NCBI GenBank assembly: GCA_947623455.1
Contig: OX392527.1
Span: 52,434,401-52,498,400, forward strand
Length of the DNA: 64,000 bases
From: Mimachlamys varia
Taxonomy: Eukaryota > Mollusca > Bivalvia > Pectinida > Pectinidae
Direction: 5' to 3'
Shown: in pieces, positions 32,880 through 44,569 of the stretch
How the letters are laid out: each line of letters starts with the position of its first letter
How positions within the stretch are numbered: the first letter of the stretch is position 1
Translations under genes and position numbers: made by a program
Notes under the pieces: generated by a model
Databases searched by the model: none
The model's input: the letters and a program-made list of their open reading frames with translations, nothing else
What the model was told of the DNA's origin: nothing

Positions 32880-33640
32880 TATGCTTTTCTCTTGGCTTAT
32901 AATTAGTGATGTGCTGTCTATAAACAGCAAGAAGTTTGCTGACCACGTCGATCGTATATACACTTCTGAACTTAAAGGAAAGGAAAAAAAAGATCACCAC
33001 AGACTCTTCTACATCAGCTGCTTACCTCGATCTCTACCTAAACTACGACCAGCATGGACAGCTTACTAATAAGCTATACGATAAACGTGATGATTTTAAT
33101 ATTCCGATCATGAACTTTCCATTTCTTGATAGTAACATCCCTGCTTCTCCAACCTATGGTTGATTCGATATTCTAGGGCTTGTTCTAATCAATATCAATA
33201 TCGACTACTGACAAACAAACTAACAACACAAGGATTCGAGAGATGCAGGTTGATCAGAACTATGGTTAAGTTTTATGGTCGCAATTGTCTCATTGAGAAA
33301 TATTCTGTATCTTTATGTGATATGAAGATAGACATTTTTGAGTATGCTCATTAGTTTACTTGTTATGATCGACAATGATACTCGATTCTCATTTTGATAA
33401 CTTGATGCTTACTTGGATGTGACAAAAGTTTACATGGCGAGTGTTGTCGATGAAGCAGAAAAGCTTACTCTTCTGAATCACCTCGTCTTGTTCTCTTGTA
33501 CTTTTACAAGGGTCTCCATGTACATCTTTCCTTTGTTCATATTCTGCCCCTGGTTTAATCGATTTTGAGTTTGGATTAATTATGATTTTGTTAACGCTTC
33601 GGTGTTCTTTAATTTATTTGGACATCAGCCTTTATTTTTT
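32880..33640 (+). mobile_element. Longest fragment of the RT-type retroelement, copy F2, frameshifted
   Basis: It reaches further 5' than other copies: SINSKKFADHVDRIYTSEL, then in another frame STSAAYLDLYLNYDQHGQL and NKLYDKRDDFNIPIMNFPFL, then NIPASPTYG and IRYSRACSN. The frame changes at least twice, and 'YG' and 'IRYSR' are separated by a deletion and a stop. A full 3' UTR follows to about 33640. It is a dead copy. Confidence 0.72.
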
Positions 33641-33868
33641 GTTAACGTTAAGAAAGAATGTAGGGTAAAAAGGTTTAATTCGTTTAAACTAAACCTATGT
33701 TTTTAATGAAATTGTTTCCTCTTCAGAAAGATAAAGTTCCAGGAGTAAACTACAAAAAAAGGCGCAAGTAACCCGTTCTAAGCAATCTAATTTTTTTCTG
33801 ACATAAAACCACAAAACAGTACTTGTAAAATTTGGAGGATGTAAATAGGACATTCATCTATTTATATG

Positions 33869-33907
33869 AAAGAAAGAAAGAAAAGAAAGAAAGAAAGAAA
33901 GAAAGAA
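33869..33907. repeat. (GAAA)n microsatellite
   Basis: About nine GAAA units with one interruption (GAAAAGAAAG). Confidence 0.95.
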
Positions 33908-34527
33908 ATTGTATCGGTACTTTATAATTTGAAGACAGTCACGTAAATGTATACTGGAACATTTCTTTTCATTATAAGGTTGCAAGTCAATTTCTTACAT
34001 GAAGCCTGGCTTTGATATAGGAACACGAAATGAGTGTTTCCTAGAAAATTATTGTATTTGTTAAATTAAATTTATTAACACGTAGTTGAATAACACTTTA
34101 AAGTATAGCCATGTCGTCTTTACTATCTTGTATTGTTTCACACAAAGAAATGACCTCCCCGAAGCAAGATAAATTAACATAAGATAGAAATATTAAATAG
34201 TGGCGTTAGTGTTTTATAAACATTCTCATGGCCTCCAGTCTTGTATTTAGTATTGTGACACGACTATCATAAATTAAGGGAGCGATCATAGATATTCAGT
34301 TGTTACCACTCACCTACGCTCTCTACAACCCTGGAATATGTAATTGGCAAACTGAAGGGTCTGTATGTTTGTTAATAAGGAAAGAAGACTAGTTCGATCC
34401 TTTGATATACACCAACAGACTCTCGCGGTTACATAACGGTAAACATTGACATGCTTGGTAGTAGAGTGTCTCTAGTTTTAATTGTTTCAATACAACTAGT
34501 GTATCAGTCTAGTGATATGTCAATTTT

Positions 34528-34625
34528 ATGCCCCCGCCATGAAATGGGGGTCATATACACAATGTAGTGTTACACATTTCCGTCAGTTCGCGTCGCGTCC
34601 TGTCCCGTCACATCCCGTCCCATGG
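34528..34625 (+). mobile_element. One end of a transposon-like repeat (TATGCCCCCGCCATGAAATG)
   Basis: ATGCCCCCGCCATGAAATGG followed by GTCATATACAC and a GTCCCGTCACATCCCGTCCC run resembles a repeat end I associate with bivalve genomes. The other end was not found. Recognition is from memory of the pattern only. Confidence 0.35.
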
Positions 34626-35411
34626 TAATGTAACCAGCTTAATTTAATAACTACTTATATAATAATCGTGTTGTCTTTTTGTGCACCTTGCTCTTTTTTC
34701 AGGACGCAAGCATCCAATATGACCACCACAGCACCTGATTGGCTAAAATATATCCTGTTTTACATGTTCTCTTTTAAATTATGGATTATGATGAAACTTG
34801 GTGGGAGGGATGATAACGTAACAACAGTCATAATAAACCAAAACTATTGCATTACGATTCAAGATGGCCGCCAAATAAAGGCTTCTGTTTGGTCGAAATA
34901 TGTCTCACAGACGTTTATACTTTTTAACCTGAAATAAACCAAAATACCATCTTTGTGCCTTCAGTTTTGCCATGATATATTCCAGGGATGAGGAAAGCGT
35001 AGTAGAATTTAATCCCTTGGTTTTGAAGGTGTAAGAAAGTTGTCTCGTGATAATTGATGTAATTATCTTTTCCGGGGAACATTTTTCTCATTAATACATG
35101 TATTATATTATATATCATCAGATATAAGCAAACCTTTAGATAGGTCAATAGGCTTAATTTAAAGATACAATTTATAAGGGTCTTAAATTGCACGGGAACA
35201 GAAGTCCTCTGGATTTTCCATAAGAAAAAAAAACACAAATAAAGTTATTTCTTAATGCTACAGCGTGGAAAAAACCAAGAAATCATTTATATGTTTAAAA
35301 ATATGGTGTCATTTTTTTAAAATCTATATTTCGATGATATCAAAAGAACAATTGAGGTCATTGAGCAGTTTTAAACATTTGTTTTACATGTACTAGGCAG
35401 ATCCAACTACC

Positions 35412-36039
35412 TTAAAGGGACTAATTGGATAAAAATCATTGTAAAATAATTGTATTAAACGCAAAATTTCATATAAATATATCATAAAACTTACACTTTT
35501 ACTTATTTACATAAATTGAAAGTTTCAGCTAACGCTACTAATAATTAAGTTTAAATACCGTGAAACAATTATTCGACTCGAACATGGCGGATGCACTCGG
35601 ACGGTACCGGTACACGAACTAGAGATACAGAGGTACACTATATTAAAATGATAGATAGTACGTTTTACAATGAAAACTTTTCAATTTTCTTGCTTGCCTA
35701 CATCCAAAATAAAGGCGGTACAACCAGTGAAATCATACACACACACACACACACACACGTGTTTCTGTCATATTTGTTATGATGGAAGCGAGGTCACGTG
35801 ACTGATTTCATGACTCAATCAGCAAGCTTTGGGGTGAATTAAACCTGCATGGCGTTTATTAGTTTGTTTTTTTTTTTGCTAACAATCATAAGACGAGTAG
35901 CACAATGTTTAAATCTCGTAAACAGATACGTATGCACCAAAGCTGGCGACACGGATCACTAAGTTTCTAGGCAATCATAATTTATAACAAAGATTTTTAA
36001 TTTACTTGGTATGAAATATACCGCAATAGTCCCTTTAAG
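35412..36039. mobile_element. About 630-bp MITE with TTAAAGGGACTA termini
   Basis: CCTTAAAGGGACTAATTGG at the left end is mirrored by CAATAGTCCCTTTAAGAGG at the right end. It contains a (CA)n run at 35734-35757 and a TCACGTGA palindrome near 35794. There is no transposase. A 63-codon frame inside (35591-35782) is not a gene. Confidence 0.6.
35734..35757. repeat. (CA)n microsatellite
   Basis: Twelve CA units, inside the TTAAAGGGACTA-ended MITE. Confidence 0.95.
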
Positions 36040-36106
36040 AGGAGATTTGACGTTTAAGTTCCTCTTTGTCATACAGTAACTCCATGTACATTCCCTTGTA
36101 GGATGA

Positions 36107-36335
36107 TTGGTTTGGTTTGTTTTGTTTTACGTCCTATTAACAGCCAGGGTTAATTATTTAAGGACGTACCAGGTTTTGGAGTAGAAGGAAAGCCGGAGTA
36201 CCTGGTGAAAAACCACCAACCTACGGTCAGTACCTGGAAACTGCCCCACGTGGGATTCGAACTCGCAACCCAGAGGTGGAGAGCTAATGATAGAATATCG
36301 GAACACCTTAACAACTCGGCCACCGCGACCCGCCA
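36107..36335 (-). mobile_element. tRNA-derived SINE, nearly complete
   Basis: On the - strand the head GTGGCCGAGTTGTTAAGG matches a tRNA Leu/Ser-type A box and GAGTTCGAATCCCACGTGG the B box. A body follows (GGTACTGACCGTAGGTTGG, TACTCCGGCTTTCCTTCTAC) and the tail CCTGGCTGTTAATAGGACG ends in a short A-rich run with AAAACAAAAC. I recall this layout from bivalve genomes. Confidence 0.8.
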
Positions 36336-36589
36336 TTTTAAGATTTTATTTATACAGTTTATATAATGAAGATTGCCTTTTTAAAATCTTCTTTTTAGAT
36401 AACAAAATGCAGCTTGACCTTAATTATAAGTGCAACAACTATCATAATAATATTCATATCAGGGATCAATGGTTCTATTGAGTTGGATTCCAAACATTTG
36501 TTAAACATAGGAAAACACCTATGGTATGATTTGTTTACATTAGATTCAGTGTAACATCTGAGGTGGTTTAACGACGTATTATTGGTGTT

Positions 36590-36810
36590 TCCGATGTGAG
36601 TGCGTGAGTACTTTAGAGGCTGCAGTATGTTCTTGAAAGCCACTATGCAACAGTCCGGATATTTTGCCAATTAAAAGTGCTGCCACACTTATTAAAAGTA
36701 TATTGCTGAAGAACCTTAGCAGAAAAACATCCAGCCGGTCATACTGACTACAGGTGAACCAGTCAAGCAGGATGTAAGAACTACCGTTTCCAGGACGTTT
36801 TTAGAAAGAA
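36590..36810 (-). mobile_element. Second SINE type, strongly decayed copy
   Basis: TATATTGCTGAAGAACCTTA, CATACTGACTACAGGTGAAC and CAGTCAAGCAGGATGTAAG follow the same order as the 54.9-kb copy. It lies 250 bases from the first SINE type. Confidence 0.35.
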
Positions 36811-37070
36811 GGATAAGAATGGATCGCAAACGAAGTCGCTCCTTACAAACCATGCATTATTGATTATGTACCACTTACTTATTCAAGGGACATAACTCGC
36901 ATTGCGTTATGTAATTTTGGGTGTGTAATGTCAGTTATTTTCACAGATTATACCCACACAAATGTTACAATTATCTTAACTTAAACAGCAAAAAGTTTCC
37001 GTTCTGTTATTGTGACTTTCTTTCAATATTTTAAATGTCATCAATTACCTCATTTATTTAAGCATCAAAC

Positions 37071-37385
37071 TGCATTCTATTTCGAGTTATAGGCAATATG
37101 AACGCCCAACAAATTAATTATAGGAACAAAATATGAACCAATTCAACAGTGGGCATTCACATTGCTTACAACTCGAAAAGGAATGCAGATTGGTGATTAT
37201 GTTTTAACATTTCCCCTTCTTACCATTTACATAAAAAAGTAACTAAGACCGAAAACTAAACAAAATGTACCACCAAGATGGTTTAAAACGTTAATTGGCA
37301 GGAGAGCCCCTAGCGCGTGCTCCTTTTAGAACGACGGAAACATTTTACGTGCTTCCTCATCGAACGGAGACCAACATGACTAACC
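37071..37385 (-). mobile_element. Dispersed repeat pair, copy 2, with inverted end
   Basis: Inverse copy of 21030-21262. Its left end is duplicated in inverted form: CTGCATTCTATTTCGAGTTA at 37071 pairs with TTACAACTCGAAAAGGAATG near 37163. The GC-rich AGCGCGTGCTCC near 37313 is in an AT-rich setting. Confidence 0.6.
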
Positions 37386-37814
37386 AGTCTAATATTGTAA
37401 CGATACAACGTACATAATATAAGGAATAAGAGTTGCCTCCCTTCCACTAGTTTACAGACAACAATACAATTCGTCTTACCTTCGCTCTGTAGTATGCTAA
37501 ATATTAAATGTACATATTGTATAAGTTATCTTATTTAAAGTTCACACCTTTGATATTGTGCTTCATTAAAATTACACAAATTGAACTTATTGTCCTTATT
37601 TCAGGACGACATTATCTTTTGATACCTAATGTTATAAATGCAACGTTCTGTGTGTATTATTAATATGTTCATCGTCCTGATAAATCGCTGTGTCCTTTAC
37701 ATGTAAAGACATTAAAATTGATCTGCCGCCTCCATTTGAACACTCGTTTTCCCATTTCCCTGTTTTCGTTCTCTGTCCGGTTCACAAAATGTCTCCCTAC
37801 GCACTCACCATGAC

Positions 37815-38775
37815 ATAACCCTAGTTGTTGTATATCCATAGGCATACGACATCAACTCACTCTAGCTTTTGTATCTCGTTGTCACTCGTCCTCATATAAC
37901 CCTGACTATTGTGTCTCCCTAGACACCCGTCCTCATACGACACTGGTAGTTGTGTCTTCCTAGACACCCGTACTCATATGACCCTGGCAGTTGTGTCTTC
38001 CTAGACACCAGTTCTCGTATAACCCTGACTATTGTGTCTTCCTAGACACCCATCTTTATACGACCCTAGCTGTTGCATCTCCATATTCATGTGATCCGTC
38101 CTGATATAACCCTTGCCGATGTATCTCCCTAGACACCCGTCCTCATATGACACTTGTATCTGTATCTCCCTAGACACCCGTACTCATACGACCCTAACAG
38201 TTTTGTCTCCCTAGACACCAATCTTCATAAGACCCTAGCTGTTGCATCTCCCTAGTCCTGAGATCCGTCCTTATACAACCTTTGCTGTTGCATCTTCCTA
38301 GACACCAGTCCTCATACGACACAGGCGGTTGTGTCTCCCTAGACACCAGTCCTCATACGACACAGGCGGTTGTGTCTCCCTAGACACCAGTCCTCATACG
38401 ACACAGGCGGTTGTGTCTCCCTAGACACCAGTCCTCATACGACACAGGCGGTTGTGTCTCCCTAGACACCAGTCCTCATACGACACAGGCGGTTGTGTCT
38501 CCCTAGACACCAGTCCTCATACGACACAGGCGGTTGTGTCTCCCTAGACACCAGTCCTCATACGACACTGGCGGTTGTGTCTCCCTAGACACCAGTCCTC
38601 ATACGACACAGGCGGTTGTGTCTCCCTAGACACCAGTCCTCATACGACACTGGCGGTTGTGTCTCCCTAGACACCCGTCCGTATACGACCCTTGCTGCTG
38701 TATCCCCCTAGACACCCGTTCTCGTATAACCCTGATTATTGTATCTCCCTGGACATCCGTCCTTATAAGACCCTG
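37815..38775. repeat. 41-bp minisatellite, about 22 units
   Basis: Core units contain CCTAGACACCAGTCCTCATA and CGACACAGGCGGTTGTGTCT at exactly 41-bp steps. About nine units from 38295 to 38670 are nearly identical, while the flanking units diverge strongly. Each unit junction carries a small palindrome GTGTCT-CCCT-AGACAC. The period is not a multiple of three and no frame stays open. Confidence 0.95.
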
Positions 38776-38934
38776 ACTTTTGCGAGGACGTATAATCTGA
38801 GACAGAAAACCCAGACACTGTTCGTCTCTGATCGTTGATTTCTTTTCTCCAAATATTGCCGTAAATTATTTTACCACATTTCTTTTCTTGACTAGTTGCA
38901 CTGTCCATACTATGCACACTTTACATGCAAATTG

Positions 38935-38985
38935 TTGTTGTTGTTGATGTTGTTGACGATGATGGTGGTGCTGGTGCTGGTATTT
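38935..38985. repeat. Trinucleotide-rich stretch (TTG/GTG/GCT)
   Basis: TTGTTGTTGTTGATGTTGTT leads into GATGATGGTGGTGCTGGTGC. An impure trinucleotide microsatellite just after the 41-bp array and before the 39.1-kb foldback element. Confidence 0.8.
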
Positions 38986-39109
38986 CTATTATTAAAGGTC
39001 GGAGTTTTTTTCAATACGCTCGAGAGCATGCCTTATGGTAATAGTTTCCACAGCTGTTCTCACTCCTTGATATGACATGTCTTGTATTTTACCTATATTT
39101 ACAGGTTTT

Positions 39110-39499
39110 CAATCTGATTAAAATCATATCTTGATCACCGCGCTGTTCCGTAAACTTCTCTCTGCTGCGTCAAATCTGATTATATCCCATAGGGGTCACG
39201 TTCAGATGACCTTTTGCATAAGCCGATCAAATTACTACTTTCAGAATTTGAAATGTGGATATTTAAAGCTTGCATAATCGTATTTGCACGCTTAGTCATT
39301 TCGTCACCGAAACGTTTATGTGGAATAATGTGACGAAATGACTTTCTACAAGATGAAAGGTCATTGGAAAATTATTTTAGTGTTAAGTAAAGAGGCGACA
39401 AAGGTCATCTGAACTTCTATTTAATGTCCTTAGATCTTGACGCAGCAGAGAGAAGTTTACGGAACGGCGCGGAGATCAAGATATGTTTTAATCAGATTG
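39110..39499. mobile_element. 390-bp foldback element with 64-bp terminal arms
   Basis: The arms 39110-39173 and 39437-39499 are near-perfect inverted copies (two substitutions and one gap). An inner pair, AGTCATTTCGTCAC (39296-39309) and GTGACGAAATGACT (39340-39353), and the pair TTCAGATGACCTTTT / AAAGGTCATCTGAA make the whole element palindromic. Confidence 0.8.
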
Positions 39500-40174
39500 A
39501 CAGATTTTCGTCTAAGCAGAAGACTCTCGTCCTTCCAGAATATCTGGTTGTATTCCCACTATAATTCAAAAGTATCCATACTGACATTTGATTTGGTCAG
39601 AGGTTATCCTTCTTTTATTTCTATTAACCTGAATTATAGATTCGGTTTTTTTCCAAATCATATCGTAAATGAGAACAAACCTCTGAAGAATACAGTATAT
39701 ATTAACCTATATACCTATACAAGCAAAGTAAAATATAAAAACACAAAACACCAGCTAGGTTAAACTTGTTTGATCTGTTTAATGTACAAAGAATTATTTT
39801 AATCACATTTGTACATCCAAACGCCTATTAACTAGAAATACATGACAACTAAAGATGGAAGCATCTAGGCTACTAACGAAAAGTAAATAAAACGTAGGAT
39901 TTCCGTCAACGTCCACGTACCCTCACATAAAGGTACGTTCTAATAGGACTCGAAATAATGGAGGTAAGCATATAGTATAGTCCTTCAAACCCAAGTCTTC
40001 ATCTCTGAAAATAATGAATGAAAAATACCAATAATGAATATGAACACATCTTATATACAACCAAATCATATATCCTATCACTGCGCCTCTGTCTAGGTTT
40101 TTGATAAATTATTTACCAGAAATCACACCTGCAATTCTACTGCTATTTAATGAATAACCACCATTTTTTTTTTT
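39500..40174. other. Non-coding, nothing recognised
   Basis: AT-rich. If the EF-hand gene continues, a further exon should lie here or below on the - strand, but no splice-bounded EF-hand sequence was found. Confidence 0.4.
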
Positions 40175-40420
40175 TTTTTTTTGGTTAAACGGTATATACC
40201 GTATAACTCTCAAAAAATTGTGGTAATTCCTTACGATTTTATTTCTAAAGATACATATATAAGAAATATTCTTATACAATGATTTGGTATTTATTATGAC
40301 AAAAATCGAATGATTTTGCAAAAATAAACAACTATACATTTCACTTTTAAACAATTTCAACCCATCAGAAGTTTGATTACAAATTACCGCGCCAAACATG
40401 GCTGTATATGGCGTCATTAC
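40175..40420 (-). mobile_element. Dispersed repeat, one of an inverted pair flanking the EF-hand exons
   Basis: CGGTATATACCGTATAACTC, AATTGTGGTAATTCCTTA and CCGCGCCAAACATGGC recur inverted at 44570-44815. A run of 19 T lies at its left side. Confidence 0.6.
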
Positions 40421-41005
40421 TTTTTGCGTTGTCTGATTTTTGAGGTTATACGATATAACATGAAAAAGTTTAACATTAGAGGAATATAGGCAAAATTAAA
40501 TTATAATTAGGTTGCTGTTATAAAACTATTACTAAGATGTCTTTGATACCTCGTTCATTTATATACTGAGTTATATGATTATCAGATTCGTACAAAATAT
40601 TGCTGAATTTACAAAGAATTGGATTATATAAGATTTCAGTTCAAGGTTTGACCATTTGAATATTTTAAAGTATATTGGATAAGCTTCTCTCTTTAGTATC
40701 TTAAATATGCTATACACAAATATATGTTCATTTTGATATAATGTTTTGCTTTGTAAACGATAAATTGCCATTTTCAGCTAATAATTGGATAGTCTGAAAT
40801 TATTTATTAAGATGATTGGCACTTCTCAGTTTCGTAGACAAAGTAAACAAATACTTTATGTTATATACCCATCATAAATAATATTATGCCAAAATAGGTG
40901 AAAAAATAAATCGGAAAATATTGCAAAATGTAAATTTTCATCGAAGTGTTACTAAACCAGTAACGTATCTATAATATATATAAAGGCCGTTACGATATTG
41001 GGTAC

Positions 41006-41174
41006 CTGGTTGTTCGATAACCCCGTCTCCATTCACGTCCCCGTCCAGCATTATCATATCTGTGAAGTTTGTAGCCATTTCTGTGTCCAGACCGATATAC
41101 TTAAACAAGAATAGAATTTCTGTTGGCGTTAATGTATCGTCATCCAAGTTTATTCCGTTGTCTGAGTCATCACC
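41006..41174 (-). CDS. EF-hand gene exon 3: acidic linker and EF-hand
   Basis: 169 bases, 56 codons plus one base. The acidic N-terminus of the mature protein (DDSDNG, LDDD) is followed by one amphipathic region that may be a decayed first EF-hand (TPTEILFLFKYIGLD) and one convincing loop. The 3' boundary is the weakest part of the model. Confidence 0.72.
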
Positions 41175-42239
41175 CTGTCATATAAAATAGGTAAAAATCA
41201 ATATACTAGGATCCTTTAATAGGCATCGACGAGTGTCTATATATATAGCTCAGTAAAGGTGTACAACGTCAAATGGTCTTTCGCAATAGAAAATGTGCTG
41301 ATTTTTCCCTAGAATGATTTTAAAACGATATTGAGGCGGGATTAAAATTTATCTTATATAAGAATTCAAATGTTGTTATATCAGAGGAAAAGTGATACCT
41401 TCTACACAAGTGAGTTGGTAATACTTAAACCTCGCTGTTTATTCTTTATGCTCCTTGCCAAAAAGGACTCTATACATAATAAAATATTTACACTCTCTAC
41501 ATGAAAGAAGATCTTAACTCAAAATCTTCATATTTCATTGTAACTTGTTTGAAATAATTCTCCACGAAATCACACGTTTACAATGTATAAAGATTAAAGA
41601 GGGGGGAATAGCAAACTAATCGAAAGTGTCAACAAAATCATAATCAGAACTAGACATCGTTTAAACCAGGAGCAAAATATAAAGAAGGGCAATATTTACA
41701 CGAAGACTAATGAAAAACTACAAGAAAATAGGACCAGGTGTTCCAGACGAGTAAGCGGCTTCTGCTTCATCGACGACACCCGCCATGTAAATCTAGGTCA
41801 GATCCAAATAAATGTCATTGTATCAAAGTGAGAACCGAGGCATAATTCTCAATCACGATAAGTAGGCATACTACATGTAATGAGCATATTTAAAATGTCC
41901 ATCTTCATGTCATGCAAGGATCTAGAATGTTCTCAATGTGACAAAGATGGCGGCCATAAAACTTCCCCATTGTCTTCATCGACCTGAATCCCTCGAAGCC
42001 CTGTACCGTACGTTTGTTCGTCAGCAGCTGACATCTATCACAATATTCAGAATAAGACCAAGTCCACATTTGCCGAATCTTTTGCTGTAGACTAGTATCA
42101 CTATAGATACATGTAGTTGGTATCCAATATGCATTCACTAGTTACATATTCCAGGTGATAAAATAAATCTTACCTGTGCAAGATGCATACTCTGTAGCAC
42201 AAATGACAGAGCTACCAAGACGAGGAACCTTCCCATCAT
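41006..42239 (-). CDS. Secreted EF-hand protein, 5' part (exons 2 and 3)
   Basis: Exon 42174-42239 encodes MMGRFLVLVALSFVLQSMHL then AQ, a clear signal peptide, and ends at donor CAG/GTAAG (phase 0). Exon 41006-41174 follows acceptor TATATGACAG and continues GDDSDNGINLDDDTLTPTEI, then an EF-hand: helix LDTEMATNFTDMIML and loop DVNGDGVIEQP. Loop positions 1, 3, 5 and 6 (D, N, D, G) and 8 (I) fit a calcium loop. The putative donor CCAG/GTACC splits the codon for loop position 12: a leading G would give Glu or Asp if the next exon starts with A. Read without splicing, position 12 is Gly and the frame stops 22 codons later. The product should bind calcium outside the cell. Further exons were not found down to about 36 kb. 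The retroelement fragment at 41610-42075 sits in the intron. Confidence 0.75.
41610..42075 (-). mobile_element. 3' fragment of the RT-type retroelement, copy G
   Basis: The - strand carries CDRCQLLTNKRTVQGFEGF and KFYGRHLCHIEN, with the shared UTR to about 41610. It lies inside the intron between EF-hand exons 2 and 3, in the gene's own orientation. Confidence 0.65.
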
Positions 42240-42259
42240 TATGTTTATGATCAATGAAA
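42174..42259 (-). CDS. EF-hand gene exon 2: short 5' UTR piece and signal peptide
   Basis: Acceptor TTTCATTATAG on the - strand places the exon start at 42259, with 20 UTR bases before ATG ATG. I chose the first of the two ATGs. Twenty-two codons follow to the donor. The reading frame continues exactly into the 41174 exon. Confidence 0.75.
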
Positions 42260-42480
42260 CTATAATGAAATGGAAACAGCGATATTTGCAGGTTAATCAA
42301 CAGATACACTGATCAATTATCAATGTCATGCGTCATTGCTTGTCACTTAAAATAGTCCATATAGTTTAGCATTTATATAGAGTTTTACAACTACCTTGGT
42401 TTAAAATATACTTTTATGGAAATTATCATATAATTTGTTTCTCCCTTTTTTTCTCTCTTTTGTATTTTAATCCCTCATCA

Positions 42481-42534
42481 CATGTCATGATGGAAGGCCA
42501 GGGTTGAGAAGCCCTGGGATTCCTTCATGACATG
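42481..42534. repeat. 54-bp hairpin
   Basis: CATGTCATGATGGAAGGCC is mirrored by GGGATTCCTTCATGACATG around a short loop (TTGAGAAG). It lies upstream of the signal-peptide exon of the EF-hand gene, in its putative first intron. Confidence 0.75.
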
Positions 42535-43081
42535 TACAATCATGCAAAATACTTTATCCAAACATTTTTACATTTCCATCATAAAATTCATGTTCAACAA
42601 TACTTCATCGTTTTCCGTTATTGATTTTTAAACATATTAATTACATTGTAAAGTATATAAATATTGCACCAAAACACACATTGGTTTAAATGTACAGTAC
42701 AGTACACTTCATCAGCTTTATCATCTTAATCATATTTTTTTTATTTTAATGTGTAAATCATTTCTTTCCTTTTTAGTTGATGCCGTACTACGTATCTAAA
42801 CGATTTGAAATAATTTCCTTCCTCCGTGCATATCAAAGACATAGGTAGTAAAACAAACAGTTGTAAATGTATTTATTATTGTTGTATGCAATTATAATTG
42901 AAAATATGATATCGACACAGATGTCTGTTTATTTTTATGATAATTTTTAAAACACGAACAAATATATATTATCCTTGTTTCATCAAAAAGGTAAACTGGC
43001 TGTAACAAATAGACTGCAATGAGAACAATGTGTGTTTTAATCATATAGCTTCTTACCAAGATTTAATTATGTACAATTTAC

Positions 43082-43290
43082 CTTAAGAGCGGAAGGTCCC
43101 AGTTTGTCTTGCTTGCTTGGATGTCTGATGGCCAACTAATCTTGCTGAGACCTGAATCCCATGACGTCGGCATATTTCCTGAATATTTTAAATGTGTGTC
43201 ACGCGCGTCAATCGGTACGTTGATATATGAGTCTCCCCTTGCTTGGGAGTTGAAGTTTTTACGGCCTTTCATGCTTAATAAAGAAATCAT
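43082..43290 (-). other. Possible 5' UTR exon of the EF-hand gene
   Basis: A - strand open stretch ends at a donor-like CTTAAG/GTAAAT, with a second donor-like CTTG/GTAAGA about 30 bases further. A TTTATAT box at about 43306-43314 would place a start near 43280. If joined to the exon at 42259, this leader would contain upstream ATGs (an open frame of 72 codons on the - strand) whose frame is not that of the signal peptide. It may instead be an unrelated open frame. Confidence 0.35.
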
Positions 43291-44569
43291 GATCAACGCC
43301 TCAGCGATATAAATGTGGCGAGTTGTGGTCTGGACAGTCTTAAATTGATAGTAAATACATGCTGTATTTAATCAACCAAAGTCTCATTAGTGTTTGGACA
43401 TTGAATTGATTTTCAGGTACTATTATTAATTATCGTTTGTAAAAATAATGTATTGGTATACAGATAATTGTTTGTCACCTATTTAACATTGTGCGGTTGT
43501 TACGCTCCATAAAATTTCCATCAATGCAAAACCATGACAATTTTATGAGAATGACATAACACCCCGAACTGATGTTATAACTTCAGTTTTCTATCCAATC
43601 GTAAGTATGTTTCCGTGGATTAATTCAAGATCTCTCTATTATATCTATTCCCATCGTTTCATAAAACAGATTACCTATTATTACTAGGAATATTTGAATA
43701 GAGATAACCAGTTTTTAAGTTTAATTCATATCTTTTTAAGATATTTTTTCCTATTCAACAAGAAAACATATCATTTTTTCTGTCTTCCTCAACTTTCTAT
43801 TCAAACTTTAAATCACAGCGATTATATGATTATAAAATGTATCACTTAACTTTTAAAAAAGGCAATGACCACTTTAACATTTGAGAGACATTTGAATTCA
43901 CGATATTCTCTCATGTTGTGAAATGACGTCAAATTCAAACACTTATATTTCACAATGCAGAGTCGCTTGTGCATAAATGAAACGAATTTACTTTCTGCTG
44001 TTCGAGCTTATGCAATAATGAAGTTTATGTTTGGAAGATGTAATACAACATTTCTAAAATGTTTAAAGAATAAAATCACAAACCAGTAACACACTGTACA
44101 AACTATAACACTTCGAGATATTTTCTTATAAGTAAGACGTCGATCGTAGTCATATATGCTTCATCACAAAAAGAACCCCAACCTACTGTTGTTAGATACG
44201 CGTTGCATACTTTGGAGGAATATAATTCTAAACAATGATAATTGAACATCTATGAATGAGTGAAGTCTTTACATGTACAAATGTCTAAGTATTAAATTGA
44301 AAAAAAATGAATGCCTTTTCATCGTGCCCCTTTTGCTGTTCCTTATTACGTTTTCCATACATGTAGCTTCATCAACATATAAACGCACATTGGTTATGAA
44401 AGACATACACTTATTTCCATAGACTTCATATTCTGCAACCAAATTTATCACCCGTGGTAAAAAAAAAATCTAATTATGTTACTCAGGAATAATTTGACTT
44501 TGCCTTTTCCTCCGATATTAACTTTTTTCTCATTATATCATATATCCTCAAATATCAGGGAACGCAAGA
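43291..44569. other. Upstream flank of the EF-hand gene, nothing recognised
   Basis: AT-rich, stop-dense, no repeats identified. Confidence 0.5.

Noticed and set aside
36240..36335. tRNA gene
   Set aside because: A and B boxes are present, but the sequence continues into a SINE body and tail and lacks a closed acceptor stem.
36154..36336. 60-codon - frame starting MAGRGGRVVKVF
   Set aside because: It is a translation of a tRNA-derived SINE head.
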